This document shows, in pieces, positions 1-5,497 of a stretch of 6,050 bases of DNA. Origin of the DNA: Saprospiraceae bacterium (GTDB lineage: Bacteria; Bacteroidota; Bacteroidia; Chitinophagales; Saprospiraceae); NCBI GenBank assembly GCA_007125435.1, contig SLDF01000397.1, positions 1 through 6,050 on the forward strand. Direction: 5' to 3'. Every line of letters starts with the position of its first letter. Within the stretch, counting starts at the first letter, position 1. The translations under genes and the position numbers were made by a program. The notes beneath the pieces were generated by a model. That model made no database searches and was not told where the DNA came from. It worked only from the letters and a program-made list of their open reading frames with translations.

Positions 1-176
1 CCGCCATACCGATACCGTATGCCTATATAGTTCGAAGATAGTTCAATTATCTTATCTCTGACAGCATAGTTAGTTTCTATATTAGCAAGGTTTACGGAAT
101 CAGATGGCACAATGTACGCTTCCACCTCCCCCATTAGAGATAATGATAAAAACAAGCTACATATTAAAGTTTTCAT
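1..176 (-). CDS. Secreted NlpC/P60 (C40) peptidase, N-terminal part only
   Basis: The first 58 codons of a gene that runs off the left edge of the window. The ATG at 176-174 begins a typical signal peptide: MKT, then a hydrophobic stretch (ICSLFLSLSLMG, residues 5-16), then a probable signal peptidase I site after VEA (residue 20). After a short spacer the chain reads VRDKIIELSSNYIGIRYRYG (residues 39-58). This matches the opening of NlpC/P60 domains, which run from a helix through Y-[IL]-G-x-x-Y-x-[YW]-G-G to a D-C-S-G motif. The catalytic Cys, His and third polar residue would lie beyond the edge, so activity cannot be judged. Members of this family cleave peptide stems of peptidoglycan (often gamma-D-Glu to diamino acid bonds) in the periplasm. 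A promoter-like box lies about 57 bp upstream. The family call rests on a short segment and is inferred from motif recognition. Confidence 0.75.
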   Translation of the reverse strand, partial: MKTLICSLFLSLSLMGEVEAYIVPSDSVNLANIETNYAVRDKIIELSSNYIGIRYRYG

Positions 177-232
177 AACATATATTTTATGCTCAATAGG
201 TTAAGCATTAATTTATTTAGTAATATGATCTG

Positions 233-240
233 CAAAATTA
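233..240 (-). promoter_or_regulatory. Candidate -7 box for the NlpC/P60 gene
   Basis: On the minus strand these bases read TAATTTTG, an exact match to the Bacteroidota -7 consensus TAnnTTTG. Transcription would begin near 226 and give a leader of about 50 nt before the ATG at 176. No good TTTG -33 box sits about 20 bp upstream, so the call rests on one short, AT-rich motif and on its position. Confidence 0.4.
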
Positions 241-283
241 ATGCCAAACACTATAATTATAAGCGAAAAAATATTATTTTGTG

Positions 284-1048
284 TTAACCAATTGTTATAC
301 TATCTCTATCATCGAGAAATGGTAGACTTCTTCTGATGTTTTTAAGATCATCTAAAGACAAGTCGGCGTAAAAGACGCCTTCTGGTTCTTGACAGTTTAT
401 AATGGTTTCACCCAAAGGACCATATACAGCGGATTGTCCGTTGTATGCAATGCCATTATTGTCTACTCCTACTCTATTGACACCAATGACATAGCATTGA
501 TTCTCTATGGCTCTGGCTTTGAGCAAGGTAGTCCAGGCATCGATCCTCTTTTGAGGCCATGATGCTACATAAATGACCAGGTCAAATGGAAGATCCGCTC
601 TAAGTCTCGCCGGAAAACGTAGATCGTAGCAAATCTGCAGGTTTACAACCCATTCACTAAAAAGTACTTTTGTAGATGATATACCTGGTGCATAATGGTC
701 TGTTTCCTTTGCCAAAGAAAATAAGTGAATTTTATCATAATGATGAATGGTACCATCTGACTGCACCCAATACATTCGATTATAAAATTGGTCGTCTTCT
801 TTTACGATGATTGACCCGGCAAGCGTCACATGATATTGCTTTGCTGTTCTCAGCATCCATTCAAGCGTCGGCCCACCAACTTCTTCAAAAAGATTATGAG
901 GGTTCATTGTAAATCCTGTTGTAAACATCTCTGGCAGAATAAACAATTCTGTATCCGGGTCCAAACTTTGTGCAAATGCTTCGACTTTGGCAAGGTTGCT
1001 CTCAACATCCTCCCATATCATATCAAATTGTAGTAAAGCAACCTTCAT
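284..1048 (-). CDS. Carbon-nitrogen hydrolase, omega-amidase (YafV/Nit2-like) family
   Basis: A cytosolic nitrilase-superfamily amidase of 254 aa, full length for the family. The Glu-Lys-Cys triad is visible: E40 in LPEMF, K106 in YDKIHLF and C140 in ICYDLRFP (numbered from the ATG at 1048). Later landmarks are VASWP (about 162-166), ARAIENQCYVIGVNRVG (about 178-194) and the closing PLG-E strand. The CYDLRFP, ASWP and ARAIENQ blocks fit the YafV/omega-amidase branch better than beta-ureidopropionase or NAD synthetase-type amidases. These enzymes hydrolyse alpha-ketoglutaramate or alpha-ketosuccinamate to the keto acid and ammonia, clearing products of glutamine transaminases. The substrate here is inferred. 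The frame also allows a GTG start at 1057, which has AGGG about 10 bases upstream. I prefer the ATG because family members start directly with M-K-[VI] before the first beta strand. The rplY terminator lies just upstream, so the gene is probably transcribed separately, but I see no clear promoter. Confidence 0.93.
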   Translation of the reverse strand: MKVALLQFDMIWEDVESNLAKVEAFAQSLDPDTELFILPEMFTTGFTMNPHNLFEEVGGPTLEWMLRTAKQYHVTLAGSIIVKEDDQFYNRMYWVQSDGTIHHYDKIHLFSLAKETDHYAPGISSTKVLFSEWVVNLQICYDLRFPARLRADLPFDLVIYVASWPQKRIDAWTTLLKARAIENQCYVIGVNRVGVDNNGIAYNGQSAVYGPLGETIINCQEPEGVFYADLSLDDLKNIRRSLPFLDDRDSITIG

Positions 1049-1088
1049 TTTATCCACTACTTTATAACCCTAATTAATATACAAATAC

Positions 1089-1122
1089 AAAAGGCGCACC
1101 ATTAGAATAGTGCGCCTTTTTT
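1089..1122 (-). terminator. Rho-independent terminator of rplY
   Basis: AAAAGGCGCAC (1089-1099) pairs perfectly with GTGCGCCTTTT (1110-1120) around a 10-nt loop, an 11-bp stem with a GC-rich core. Read on the minus strand it lies about 30 bp after the rplY stop and ends in a T tract. The plus strand has an even longer run (T6, 1117-1122), so it could stop transcription both ways, but no plus-strand gene needs it. It separates rplY from the omega-amidase gene. Confidence 0.85.
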
Positions 1123-1151
1123 AATTAACCTTATCCAGGTTATTCAAGTCT

Positions 1152-1772
1152 TTATGCTTCTGCTTCTGCTGTTTCCTCTTCTTCTTCTTCCTCTACACCA
1201 GCACCTTTTGCACCTGCACTTTTCAGCGCTCTAGGTACTTCAACGATAGCAACCGGTATACCTGGTGCATTTACGATCTCAACACCTTCTATGGGCTCTA
1301 CGTCCCTGACCCTGATCGATTGACCTAATTTTAGGTTTGTTATGTCAAGGGTTATTGAATCTACGAGATGTTCTTTATCCGTTTTAATTTTCAACTTACG
1401 GACTGTCTGTTGTAATTTACCACCGGCTTTTACCCCCTTAGACGTACCCTTGAATCTAACAGGTACTTCTACTTTGAAGGTAGCGCCTTCTGTTAACTCC
1501 AGAAAATCCACATGAATAACTTCATCAGTCACAGGATGAAACTGAACATCTTTAAGAATACATGTTTTAGACTTACCGTCTAAGTTAATTTCAGCAAGTT
1601 TGAAGTCAGGCGTAAATATAATGTCTCTTAGTTCAAGAGGTTTTGCTGCAAATGAAGTTGCTTCATTATTGGCATAAACAATACAAGGAACCATGCCTTG
1701 CTTACGAATCTTCTTAGATGCTGTTTTACCTACCTGCTCTCTTTTCTCAGCATTGATGCTCACTGTTTTCAT
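1152..1772 (-). CDS. rplY: 50S ribosomal protein L25 (general stress protein CTC form)
   Basis: L25 binds 5S rRNA in the central protuberance of the large ribosomal subunit. This 206-aa protein is the long, two-domain CTC/TL5 form, not the short E. coli form of about 94 aa. Residues 1-93 form the L25 barrel, with the signature KDVQFHPVTDEVIHVDF (74-90). Residues about 97-183 form the CTC domain (VEVPVRFKGTSKGVKAGGKL; SIRVRDVEPIEGVEIV). The tail (about 191-206) is very acidic, with seven Glu in a row (E194-E200), as is common in Bacteroidota L25. The ATG at 1772 agrees with the family start M-K-x-[IV]-x-[IL]. No Shine-Dalgarno sequence is seen. It lies 177 bp downstream of prs on the same strand, has its own promoter candidate in that gap, and ends at a strong hairpin terminator. 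I am certain of the family. Confidence 0.97.
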   Translation of the reverse strand: MKTVSINAEKREQVGKTASKKIRKQGMVPCIVYANNEATSFAAKPLELRDIIFTPDFKLAEINLDGKSKTCILKDVQFHPVTDEVIHVDFLELTEGATFKVEVPVRFKGTSKGVKAGGKLQQTVRKLKIKTDKEHLVDSITLDITNLKLGQSIRVRDVEPIEGVEIVNAPGIPVAIVEVPRALKSAGAKGAGVEEEEEEETAEAEA

Positions 1773-1867
1773 TGGATACTATTTTCTATATTGTATTTTA
1801 AAAGGGCGACACTGCATAATGCACACAATCTCAGCCTATTACTTACGTCATTTTTATAAAATGGTCG

Positions 1868-1899
1868 CAAAGATAGAAATAAGATAGCGTTAATTCAAA
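1868..1899 (-). promoter_or_regulatory. Promoter of rplY, Bacteroidota type
   Basis: On the minus strand TTTG (1899-1896) is followed after exactly 20 bp by TATCTTTG (1875-1868), matching both halves of the Bacteroidota sigma-A consensus (TTTG, about 20 bp, TAnnTTTG). Transcription should begin near 1862, leaving an rplY leader of about 90 nt. This implies that rplY can be transcribed independently of prs. It is the best promoter match in the window. Confidence 0.65.
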
Positions 1900-1949
1900 A
1901 TAATCATTCCAAAAAGATGAAATAAATACAATTGTCTAGAAGTCAAGCT

Positions 1950-2882
1950 TTACTCTTCGAGAAAAAGAGCACTTATTGAACGATGCTCATGTGTATTTCG
2001 AATAGCTCTTGCAAAGAGCTTCGATGTAGACAGTACTTTAATTTTCGGAGATTCCTTTTTGAGAGGTAAGGTATCAGTAACGATGAGTTCAGTTATGGAT
2101 GAATTTTCAATGTTTTCATAAGCTTTACCTGACAAAACAGGGTGTGTACATATTGCTCTCACAGACCTTGCTCCTTTCGCCAGTAATGCATCAGAAGCCT
2201 TGCAAAGTGTACCTGCCGTATCGACGATATCGTCCACCATTATGACATCTGCATCCTTGACATCACCAATGACGGTGATACCAGCAACTTCATTAGCGCG
2301 TTTTCTATACTTGTCACATATGACCAGGTCTGCTTTAAAGTACTTGGCGTATATACGCGCCCTCTTTACTCCACCGACATCGGGTGATGCAAATGTCACA
2401 TTTGAGAGATCAATATCCTCTAGATAAGGCATATATATGGCCTCCGACTTGAGGTGGTCCACAGGAATATCGAAAAAGCCCTGGATTTGATCTGCATGAA
2501 AATCCATAGTCATAATTCGATTAGCACCTGCCGCCTGTAATAAGTTTGCTATCAACTTTGAAGAAATGGGTACCCTCGGTTTATCTTTTCTATCTTGTCG
2601 AGCATAACCAAAGAAAGGTATTACGGCCGTAATATATCCCGCCGATGCCCTTTTAGCCGAATCAATCATCAGCAATAATTCCATTAAATTCTCAGCTGGT
2701 GCAAAGGTAGATTGGATAAAAAACACATACGCGCCCCTCACGGACTCGTTGATAATGGGTTGCATTTCTCCATCCGAAAAGCGCTGCAATGTCAGACTGC
2801 TCAATGGTTGGTTATAATACTCTGCTATGGACTCAGCCAAATATCTGGAGGCTGTGCCTGAAAATAATTTTACATCTACCAT
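1950..2882 (-). CDS. prs: Ribose-phosphate pyrophosphokinase (PRPP synthetase)
   Basis: Makes 5-phosphoribosyl-1-pyrophosphate from ribose 5-phosphate and ATP, the precursor for purines, pyrimidines, NAD, histidine and tryptophan; cytosolic. With the ATG at 2882 the protein is 310 aa, the usual size of bacterial class I Prs. Visible landmarks (numbered from that Met) are KLFSGTAS (5-12), RFSDGE (34-39), the ATP-site stretch FGYARQDRKDKPR (91-103), the metal-binding DFHADQIQGFFDIPVDHL signature (127-144), the flexible catalytic loop CDKYRKR with K191 and R193, and the PRPP loop VDDIVDTAGT (216-225). The frame also permits an ATG at 2909, which would add nine residues (MLQVEPIAD). I prefer 2882 because the family starts a few residues before VKLFSGT, and because a -7 box at 2918-2925 would make the longer form almost leaderless. 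It is divergent from frr and is followed by rplY, a widely conserved order. Confidence 0.97.
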   Translation of the reverse strand: MVDVKLFSGTASRYLAESIAEYYNQPLSSLTLQRFSDGEMQPIINESVRGAYVFFIQSTFAPAENLMELLLMIDSAKRASAGYITAVIPFFGYARQDRKDKPRVPISSKLIANLLQAAGANRIMTMDFHADQIQGFFDIPVDHLKSEAIYMPYLEDIDLSNVTFASPDVGGVKRARIYAKYFKADLVICDKYRKRANEVAGITVIGDVKDADVIMVDDIVDTAGTLCKASDALLAKGARSVRAICTHPVLSGKAYENIENSSITELIVTDTLPLKKESPKIKVLSTSKLFARAIRNTHEHRSISALFLEE

Positions 2883-2917
2883 ATCGGCTATTGGTTCTAC
2901 TTGTAACATCTGTATTG

Positions 2918-2925
2918 CAAAGGTA
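2918..2925 (-). promoter_or_regulatory. Candidate -7 box of prs
   Basis: The minus strand reads TACCTTTG, an exact fit to TAnnTTTG, followed by GCAA as in many Bacteroidota promoters. Transcription would begin near 2911, giving a leader of roughly 30 nt to the preferred prs start at 2882. No TTTG -33 box is present at the right distance; the upstream DNA is a run of alternating A and T. Support is the motif plus its position. Confidence 0.5.
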
Positions 2926-2999
2926 AAAATTTTATATATATAATGTGCATATGTATTTCAACAGTTTACATCCTAAGGCAATATTTATAAAGAATACTC

Positions 3000-3203
3000 T
3001 TGAAGCCTTTACTTTTACAAAACACAATAGTCGTACTTGGAAAAATAAGGCTAATACGGCGATACATCAAAAATCTGAAGCGGTGGCGGAACATAGTCAT
3101 ATCCTGCCTCGACGAAGCCTTAGAGGATATGGGGCTCTACAGGTCGATGCCATTGACGGCAAACAAGGAGCGAATAGTTGAGCTTTTTTTTTCGGACATG
3201 TAG
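3000..3203 (+). CDS. Doubtful small ORF in the prs-frr gap
   Basis: An open frame of 67 codons from a TTG at 3000 to TAG at 3201-3203; it is bounded upstream by an in-frame stop at 2988-2990. I do not recognise it. The predicted peptide is basic in its first half (KIRLIRRYIKNLKRWRN) and amphipathic and mixed-charge in its second (SCLDEALEDMGLYRS, then NKERIVELFFSDM), which could be one or two helices. In favour of coding: the helical, charged pattern reads more like protein than the competing frame that opens with an ATG at 2945. Against it: no ATG near the front (the first in-frame one is at 3129), no Shine-Dalgarno sequence, no TAnnTTTG promoter, and a run of nine T (3184-3192) inside the last codons. 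An 8-bp inverted repeat (3098-3105 with 3124-3131) lies within it. It could also be decayed or non-coding intergenic DNA. Apart from this ORF and the prs promoter, I see nothing else in 2926-3218. Confidence 0.25.
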   Translation: MKPLLLQNTIVVLGKIRLIRRYIKNLKRWRNIVISCLDEALEDMGLYRSMPLTANKERIVELFFSDM

Positions 3204-3218
3204 TACTATCCTTATTTA

Positions 3219-3398
3219 ATAGGGGTGCATTTAAAAATGTCGTTTTTTCGGGTATTGCATCAGCGATGTGCAAGGGTGGCGACGTAGGAGCCAGACTCAG
3301 CGTAGCAATAGCGAAGCTGAGGCCGACCGTTAAGGGAGCCCTGGAACGTAGCGACCCGAAGGGTGATGCCCAAAGCGATAAAATAAAATACACCCTAT
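3219..3398. repeat. GC-rich MITE/REP-like element with terminal inverted repeats
   Basis: A compact block that differs from its surroundings. By hand count 3251-3370 is about 60% GC, against an AT-rich flank. The ends form an imperfect inverted repeat: ATAGGGGTGCATTT (3219-3232) against AAATACACCCTAT read in reverse (about 3386-3398). Inside is a chain of short hairpins: TTGCATC (3255-3261) with GATG/CAA (3265-3273, 2-nt bulge), CTCAGC (3296-3301) with GCTGAG (3316-3321), CGTT (3328-3331) with AACG (3345-3348), and ACCC-GAA-GGGT (3354-3364). GCATCA (3257-3262) can also pair with TGATGC (3364-3369). A 44-codon frame (ATG 3266 to TAA 3398-3400) runs through it but looks incidental. The layout suggests a non-autonomous mobile repeat or a structured, dispersed intergenic repeat. 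Copy number cannot be seen here, since only one copy lies in the window, so the repeat nature is inferred. Confidence 0.5.
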
Positions 3399-3475
3399 AA
3401 AAACCGCAAAAACATAGTCAACAGCAGAAGCGCTATTGCAATACAGGTTAGTGCATTATGGATTTTACACAAAAA

Positions 3476-3492
3476 ATACTACCAGATAGTAT
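3476..3492. promoter_or_regulatory. Inverted repeat in the frr promoter, possible operator
   Basis: ATACTA (3476-3481) and TAGTAT (3487-3492) form a perfect 6-bp dyad with a 5-bp centre (CCAGA). It covers the place where the -33 element of frr would be, ending 9 bp before the -7 box. The position suits a regulator-binding site. The arms are AT-rich and short, so chance is a serious alternative. Confidence 0.3.
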
Positions 3493-3501
3493 TATTATTA
3501 A

Positions 3502-3509
3502 TAATTTTG
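3502..3509 (+). promoter_or_regulatory. Candidate -7 box of frr
   Basis: TAATTTTG matches TAnnTTTG exactly. Transcription would start near 3515, leaving a leader of about 55 nt to the frr ATG at 3570. No TTTG is found at the -33 position. The site overlaps the TTG at 3507 that would give a longer frr frame, which argues against that longer start. Confidence 0.5.
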
Positions 3510-3569
3510 GGGACAATAAATGAAGGCTTCATAAATCAAAGGGCCGAAAATAAACAAAACATTGTAAGC

Positions 3570-4133
3570 ATGAGTGAAGATTTAGATATAATGTATGAAT
3601 CCACGAAAGAATCGATGGAAGCTGCGATAGACCACTTGAAATCAGAATTACAAAAAGTAAGAACAGGAACAGCCAACCCAAGTATGGTATCCTCTCTGAT
3701 GGTCAGCTACTATGGTGCACCTACGCCTATGAATCAGGTGGCTAATGTCACTGCCTCTGATGCCAGAACGTTAGTTATCCAGCCTTGGGAAAAAAGTGTC
3801 CTCAGTGATATTGAAAAGTCGATTTTTGAGGCCAATCTTGGCGTTACACCTATGAACGATGGAGAAGTAGTGAGAATCAGTATTCCTCCACTTACGGAAG
3901 AGCGCAGAAGATCTTTGGCTAAAAACGCAAAACAACTGGCGGAAGATGCTAAAGTTTCTGTGAGAAATGCCAGAAGGGAAATGATGGAAGAAATCAAAAA
4001 GGCTGTAAAGGACGGTTTCCCGGAAGACGCCGGTAAGAGATGGGAAAATAAAACCCAGGGGCTTACAGATTCATACAGTGAAAAAATTGATGCCTTGTAT
4101 GAGGTCAAGGAAAAAGATATAATGACGATTTAA
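3570..4133 (+). CDS. frr: Ribosome recycling factor
   Basis: RRF works in the cytosol with EF-G to split the post-termination ribosome so it can start again; it is essential in most bacteria. The 187-aa product from the ATG at 3570 is the normal length (about 185). Recognisable parts are the first helix of domain I (about 1-29), the hinge motif VRTGTANPSM (30-39), domain II with YYGAPTPMNQVANV (47-60) and IQPWEKSVL (70-78), the hinge back into domain I at IPPLTEERRR (105-114), and helix 3 with the conserved VRNARR (131-136). The end, VKEKDIMTI, is the common Bacteroidota ending. The frame continues upstream to a TTG at 3507, but those 21 residues (MGTINEG...) have no counterpart in the family and overlap the promoter box. 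No Shine-Dalgarno sequence is visible. The gene is divergent from prs and 154 bp upstream of the DUF2853 gene. I see no convincing terminator between them. Confidence 0.97.
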   Translation: MSEDLDIMYESTKESMEAAIDHLKSELQKVRTGTANPSMVSSLMVSYYGAPTPMNQVANVTASDARTLVIQPWEKSVLSDIEKSIFEANLGVTPMNDGEVVRISIPPLTEERRRSLAKNAKQLAEDAKVSVRNARREMMEEIKKAVKDGFPEDAGKRWENKTQGLTDSYSEKIDALYEVKEKDIMTI

Positions 4134-4203
4134 AAGAAAACCGAATAGCAGGCCGCCAAAACAATGCGGTTGCATAAAAATTAAACTTTTTTTTCTGAAT
4201 GGG

Positions 4204-4234
4204 TTGCTTTATTAAACATAATCAATTAACTTCA
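4204..4234 (+). promoter_or_regulatory. Weak promoter candidate for the DUF2853 gene
   Basis: TTG (4204-4206) and TAACTTCA (4227-4234) are separated by the ideal 20 bp, but the second element departs from TAnnTTTG at its last two positions. A start near 4240 would leave a leader of about 48 nt. It is the only candidate I see in the 154-bp gap after frr; read-through from frr is equally possible. Confidence 0.25.
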
Positions 4235-4287
4235 TGCCGAACAGAAGTGCAGCCTGATTATTTATTAACTAATTGAAGTAAAAAACT

Positions 4288-4629
4288 ATGAGTAAAAGAG
4301 AAGAATTAATTGAGAGGTACGCTGAGGACTTGAAAGAAAAATGCGGTGTAAAGCCGGATATGGACTTACTAAGAAAAGTGACTATTGGATGTGGACCATC
4401 AATTTACAATGCTGACTCGTCTGTCATCGCTGCATCAGACCCAAATGAAGTTGCAACCGTTAAAAACAACTTTTTGATCAAGAAGCTAGGACTTAAAGAC
4501 TCGCCAAAATTAGATGAGGCTTTAGATCAGGTTTTTGAACAGTACGGAAGGTCTAATCGCAATAAGTACAGAGCAGTGGTCTACTATTTATTGACAGTTC
4601 ACTTTAAAAAACAGTCAGTTTATAACTAA
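4288..4629 (+). CDS. DUF2853 family protein
   Basis: A 113-aa soluble protein, full length for the DUF2853 family, whose function is unknown. The match is strong along the whole chain: SKREELIERYAEDLKEKCGV (2-21), PDMDLLRKVTIGCGPSIYNADSS (23-45), VKNNFLIKKLGL (58-69), and the highly conserved end YGRSNRNKYRAVVYYLLTVHF (86-106). It is predicted to be mainly helical, with no signal peptide or membrane segment. Two cysteines (C19 and C35) sit near the conserved GCGPSIYNAD block; whether they bind anything is unknown. The ATG at 4288 matches the family start MSKR. It follows frr on the same strand after 154 bp and ends at a strong terminator. The pairing with frr is not one I know to be functional. 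The family assignment is confident; the role is not known. Confidence 0.93.
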   Translation: MSKREELIERYAEDLKEKCGVKPDMDLLRKVTIGCGPSIYNADSSVIAASDPNEVATVKNNFLIKKLGLKDSPKLDEALDQVFEQYGRSNRNKYRAVVYYLLTVHFKKQSVYN

Positions 4630-4642
4630 AAGACTTGTTACC

Positions 4643-4673
4643 AAAAAAGCCCGCAAAATTTGCGGGCTTTTTT
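4643..4673. terminator. Bidirectional rho-independent terminator
   Basis: AAAAAAGCCCGC (4643-4654) pairs perfectly with GCGGGCTTTTTT (4662-4673); A/T pairs can extend into the 7-nt centre. It has a GC core and a T6 tract on both strands. It sits 14 bp after the DUF2853 stop and 21 bp after the stop of the convergent propeller-like gene, so it serves both. Confidence 0.92.
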
Positions 4674-4693
4674 CTTTATGGCGTGTATGCTTC

Positions 4694-5497
4694 TTAATAT
4701 CTCCAAACTTCAAAACCTATCTGTCTAAAAATATAGCAGCGCTCAAGTTGAATATTGAAGTATAGAATATCATCTAGCATTTCAGTTGGAAGTTTAATCT
4801 CACGGTTTAAAAACCGGGATATACTAAGCTCCATTGGCCTACCACGGTCAAAGTAATACAGATTACCCCCAAAAAATTGAAAGTAATCAACATCCCTGAT
4901 ATCATATCGTCTATCAAAGCTACCCATATTGTCAAAGACAAAAATACCCTTGGTCGGATCCAATGCAAACACCTGATTATTGCGCTCCAGGAGCTTGATC
5001 GGTTTGAATGGCTCTCCCATCAAAATCATAAGGTTTTGGCTTCTGTAGAGAATCCTGCCATTTCGATCAATTTTCTTGAGCTTAAACTCCATACCGTCTA
5101 GAATCCATAAGTTGCCATCATTTGTACTGCACAGCGCTTCAATATTAAAGAAGCCAAAAGAGACTAAATTGGTCCTGGCTATCTCATTCATGGTCACATC
5201 AAGTGTGACCAATGTTTGCTGATCAGGGTAGTACAAGACAACATTAATGGGATTAGTGGGGTCTACCATTTCTAATTCGCCGAGATAGTTATTGGTGTAT
5301 CGCCCCATCTCTCTGCCTCTATCGTCGTATTTAATGACGACATCGTCGGGGGTTACAATATAAATTTGCTGGAGCTTATCGGTTATTGCATATTTGATAT
5401 CGACTTCCTGAGTAAACAGAAGCCTGACTTGACCATTTACCGCAAAAGGCATAGTAAGAAGCCAAATAGTAAAAAAACTAACCAAATACTTCGCCAT
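4694..5497 (-). CDS. Secreted propeller-like protein of unknown function
   Basis: A 267-aa protein from the ATG at 5497. It opens with a signal peptide: MAK, then a hydrophobic run (YLVSFFTIWLLTMPFAV, 4-20), with probable cleavage near NG/Q (21-23). There is no lipobox cysteine, so it is probably periplasmic or outer-membrane associated. The rest is rich in beta-strand segments with repeated turns such as DDRGREM (58-64), NPINVVLYYPDQQTLVTLD (82-100), NDGNLWILD (126-134), DRNGRILYRS (144-153) and FDNMGSFDRRYDI (188-200). This spacing resembles blades of a beta-propeller of the NHL/YVTN kind. I recognise the NP-x-x-VLYYPD-type segment from conserved Bacteroidota hypotheticals but know no function. 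Longer in-frame starts exist (to 5653), but they would run deep into the phosphoesterase gene. AAGGG just upstream of 5497 supports the start chosen. It overlaps the phosphoesterase stop by 20 bp, which suggests translational coupling and an envelope-related role. Confidence 0.85.
   Translation of the reverse strand: MAKYLVSFFTIWLLTMPFAVNGQVRLLFTQEVDIKYAITDKLQQIYIVTPDDVVIKYDDRGREMGRYTNNYLGELEMVDPTNPINVVLYYPDQQTLVTLDVTMNEIARTNLVSFGFFNIEALCSTNDGNLWILDGMEFKLKKIDRNGRILYRSQNLMILMGEPFKPIKLLERNNQVFALDPTKGIFVFDNMGSFDRRYDIRDVDYFQFFGGNLYYFDRGRPMELSISRFLNREIKLPTEMLDDILYFNIQLERCYIFRQIGFEVWRY

Noticed and set aside
1813..1823. Palindrome TGCATAATGCA in the rplY leader
   Set aside because: With a single central base it cannot form an RNA hairpin at full length, and an 11-bp AT-rich palindrome alone is weak evidence for an operator.
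1808..1868. GCGAC/GTCGC pairing as an rplY leader riboswitch or attenuator
   Set aside because: One arm lies in the promoter upstream of the expected transcript start, so it would not be in the RNA; no known L25 leader motif is visible.
2945..3181. Plus-strand ORF starting with ATG at 2945
   Set aside because: Its peptide is low in hydrophobic order and rich in His, Ser and Arg, with no recognisable pattern; it overlaps the slightly more protein-like frame ending at 3203.
3097..3393. Minus-strand ORF across the GC-rich element
   Set aside because: It crosses the element, the T9 run and flanking DNA of different composition, and encodes a Pro/Leu/Ser-rich string typical of a shadow frame.
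3266..3400. 44-codon frame inside the GC-rich element
   Set aside because: Its stop lies in the right inverted repeat and the sequence is better explained by hairpins; it has no promoter or ribosome-binding signal.
3507..3569. Longer frr start at TTG 3507
   Set aside because: The extra 21 residues are unlike any RRF N terminus and the TTG lies inside the -7 promoter box; the ATG at 3570 gives the normal length.
4148..4194. Hairpin and T8 run after frr as a terminator
   Set aside because: The stem needs two G-U pairs and a bulge, and the T run begins 14 nt beyond it, so it does not have the form of a rho-independent terminator.
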